Part shown: positions 53,603 through 53,904 of the stretch, one piece after another
How positions within the stretch are numbered: the first letter of the stretch is position 1
Layout of the letters: each line of letters begins with the position of its first letter
Assembly (NCBI GenBank): GCA_021842405.1
Contig: JAKBZR010000010.1
Coordinates: 1-53,904 of the forward strand
DNA length: 53,904 nt
Reading direction: 5' to 3'
Origin: a bacterium
GTDB taxonomy: Bacteria; Armatimonadota; Chthonomonadetes; Chthonomonadales; JAMCWF01
Made by a program: the position numbers and the translations under genes
Notes under the pieces: generated by a model
What the model saw: only the letters and a program-made list of their open reading frames with translations
Told to the model about the DNA's origin: nothing
Databases searched by the model: none

Positions 53603-53904
53603 TAACAGTTCAGTTCTCCGGGCAATTTCGGCGGGTGTTACAGGGCGGTGTGCCTTGACCCCCATCCCGACCTTCCCCCTAGGAGGGGGAAGGAGCACGG
53701 AACGGTTGCGAGGAGGAAGAGAGTAGGACAAGTTTAAGGTGGAAGGAAAGGATGGGGTGCGACGTAGTAATCGCCAAAACCCAGTCCGAATCCCTTCCCC
53801 CTGAGAGGGGGAAGATTCTATGATTTTTGTCAAGCACCAAGTTTTGCCGTAAGAGTTCAGTTTTGCGGGAGTGATTTTTGTTCGCGCCCACCCCAGCATT
53901 CCCC
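53603..53904. repeat. MITE-like elements E and F, the last cut by the window end
   Basis: TAACAGTTCAGTTCTCCGGGCAATTTC starts at 53603 and AAGAGTTCAGTTTTGCGGGAGTGA at 53851, both left-end sequences in the same orientation; the second runs into CCCACCCCAGC at the end of the window, as in copy A. No right end of E is obvious. Confidence 0.6.

Larger units (their letters stand above)
53288..53904. other. Gene-free repeat-rich end of the window
   Basis: No credible gene is present. GAGTTCAG ends occur at about 53386, 53603 and 53853, and a CAGAACTGAA sequence at about 53575-53586. A CATTCCCGC palindrome (53458-53508) and a G/C-rich hairpin CTTCCCCCTAGGAGGGGGAAGG (about 53672-53693) lie between them. 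At least one element is cut by the window end. Confidence 0.7.

Noticed and set aside
53540-53899. 119-aa ORF
   Set aside because: It covers the MITE-like repeats at the window end and has no protein-like features.

Overview
The window looks like a chromosomal stretch of an uncultured diderm bacterium of Armatimonadota type or a near relative. The grounds are two DUF1559 pseudopilin proteins of the kind abundant in that phylum ([16 protein letters not shown] followed by VFAQARE), a LacI/DUF1559/ABC/DUF5107 sugar locus, a Kdo synthesis gene (kdsA) implying an outer membrane, and a T-box leader. Phylum placement is inference; no rRNA or tRNA gene was recognised.

Layout. (1) 1-1910: a PilB/GspE-type ATPase followed by GC-rich inverted repeats. 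(2) 1911-2690: gene-free, filled with dispersed palindromic repeats. (3) 2691-13986 (+): a carbohydrate locus with a LacI regulator and tandem palindromic operators, a pseudopilin, an 88-aa membrane protein, a sugar-binding lipoprotein, two ABC permeases, a DUF5107/TPR protein, a putative glycosidase and an NHL propeller. No ABC ATPase is present. (4) 13964-39900 (-): a long branched-chain amino acid region with cimA, leuB, leuD, leuC, leuA, ilvC, ilvH and ilvB, interrupted by unrelated genes: P-II, serine acetyltransferase, GNAT, a secreted GH36-like enzyme, an FMN-binding protein, an AT-rich pair of orphans, a solitary nucleotidyltransferase, and a coupled SIS/HAD/DHS-like/PfkB sugar-phosphate operon. 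A T-box leader with a predicted leucine (CUC) specifier heads the ilvBH end. (5) 40148-49003 (+): kdsA, then hrcA-grpE-glmM-coaX, a methyltransferase, a degenerate deacetylase-like protein coupled to a YgfZ/GcvT-like protein, and a secreted alpha/beta-hydrolase-like protein. (6) 49000-53287 (-): D-lyxose isomerase, SpoVR, a second DUF1559 protein and a Tat-exported TIM-barrel-like protein. (7) 53288-53904: repeats again.

How the genes work together. CimA makes citramalate from pyruvate and acetyl-CoA; LeuCD and LeuB can process both citramalate and isopropylmalate; LeuA commits to leucine; IlvBH and IlvC act in valine, isoleucine and leucine synthesis. ilvD, ilvE and a threonine deaminase are not in the window. 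The sugar locus would import an oligosaccharide and cleave it, with the LacI protein at least autoregulated. The most interesting unexplained items are the four-gene sugar-phosphate operon with its deoxyhypusine-synthase-like member, the T-box that first meets a secreted protein gene, and a MITE-like repeat family with terminal GAGTTCAGTT inverted repeats found in at least five intergenic regions.
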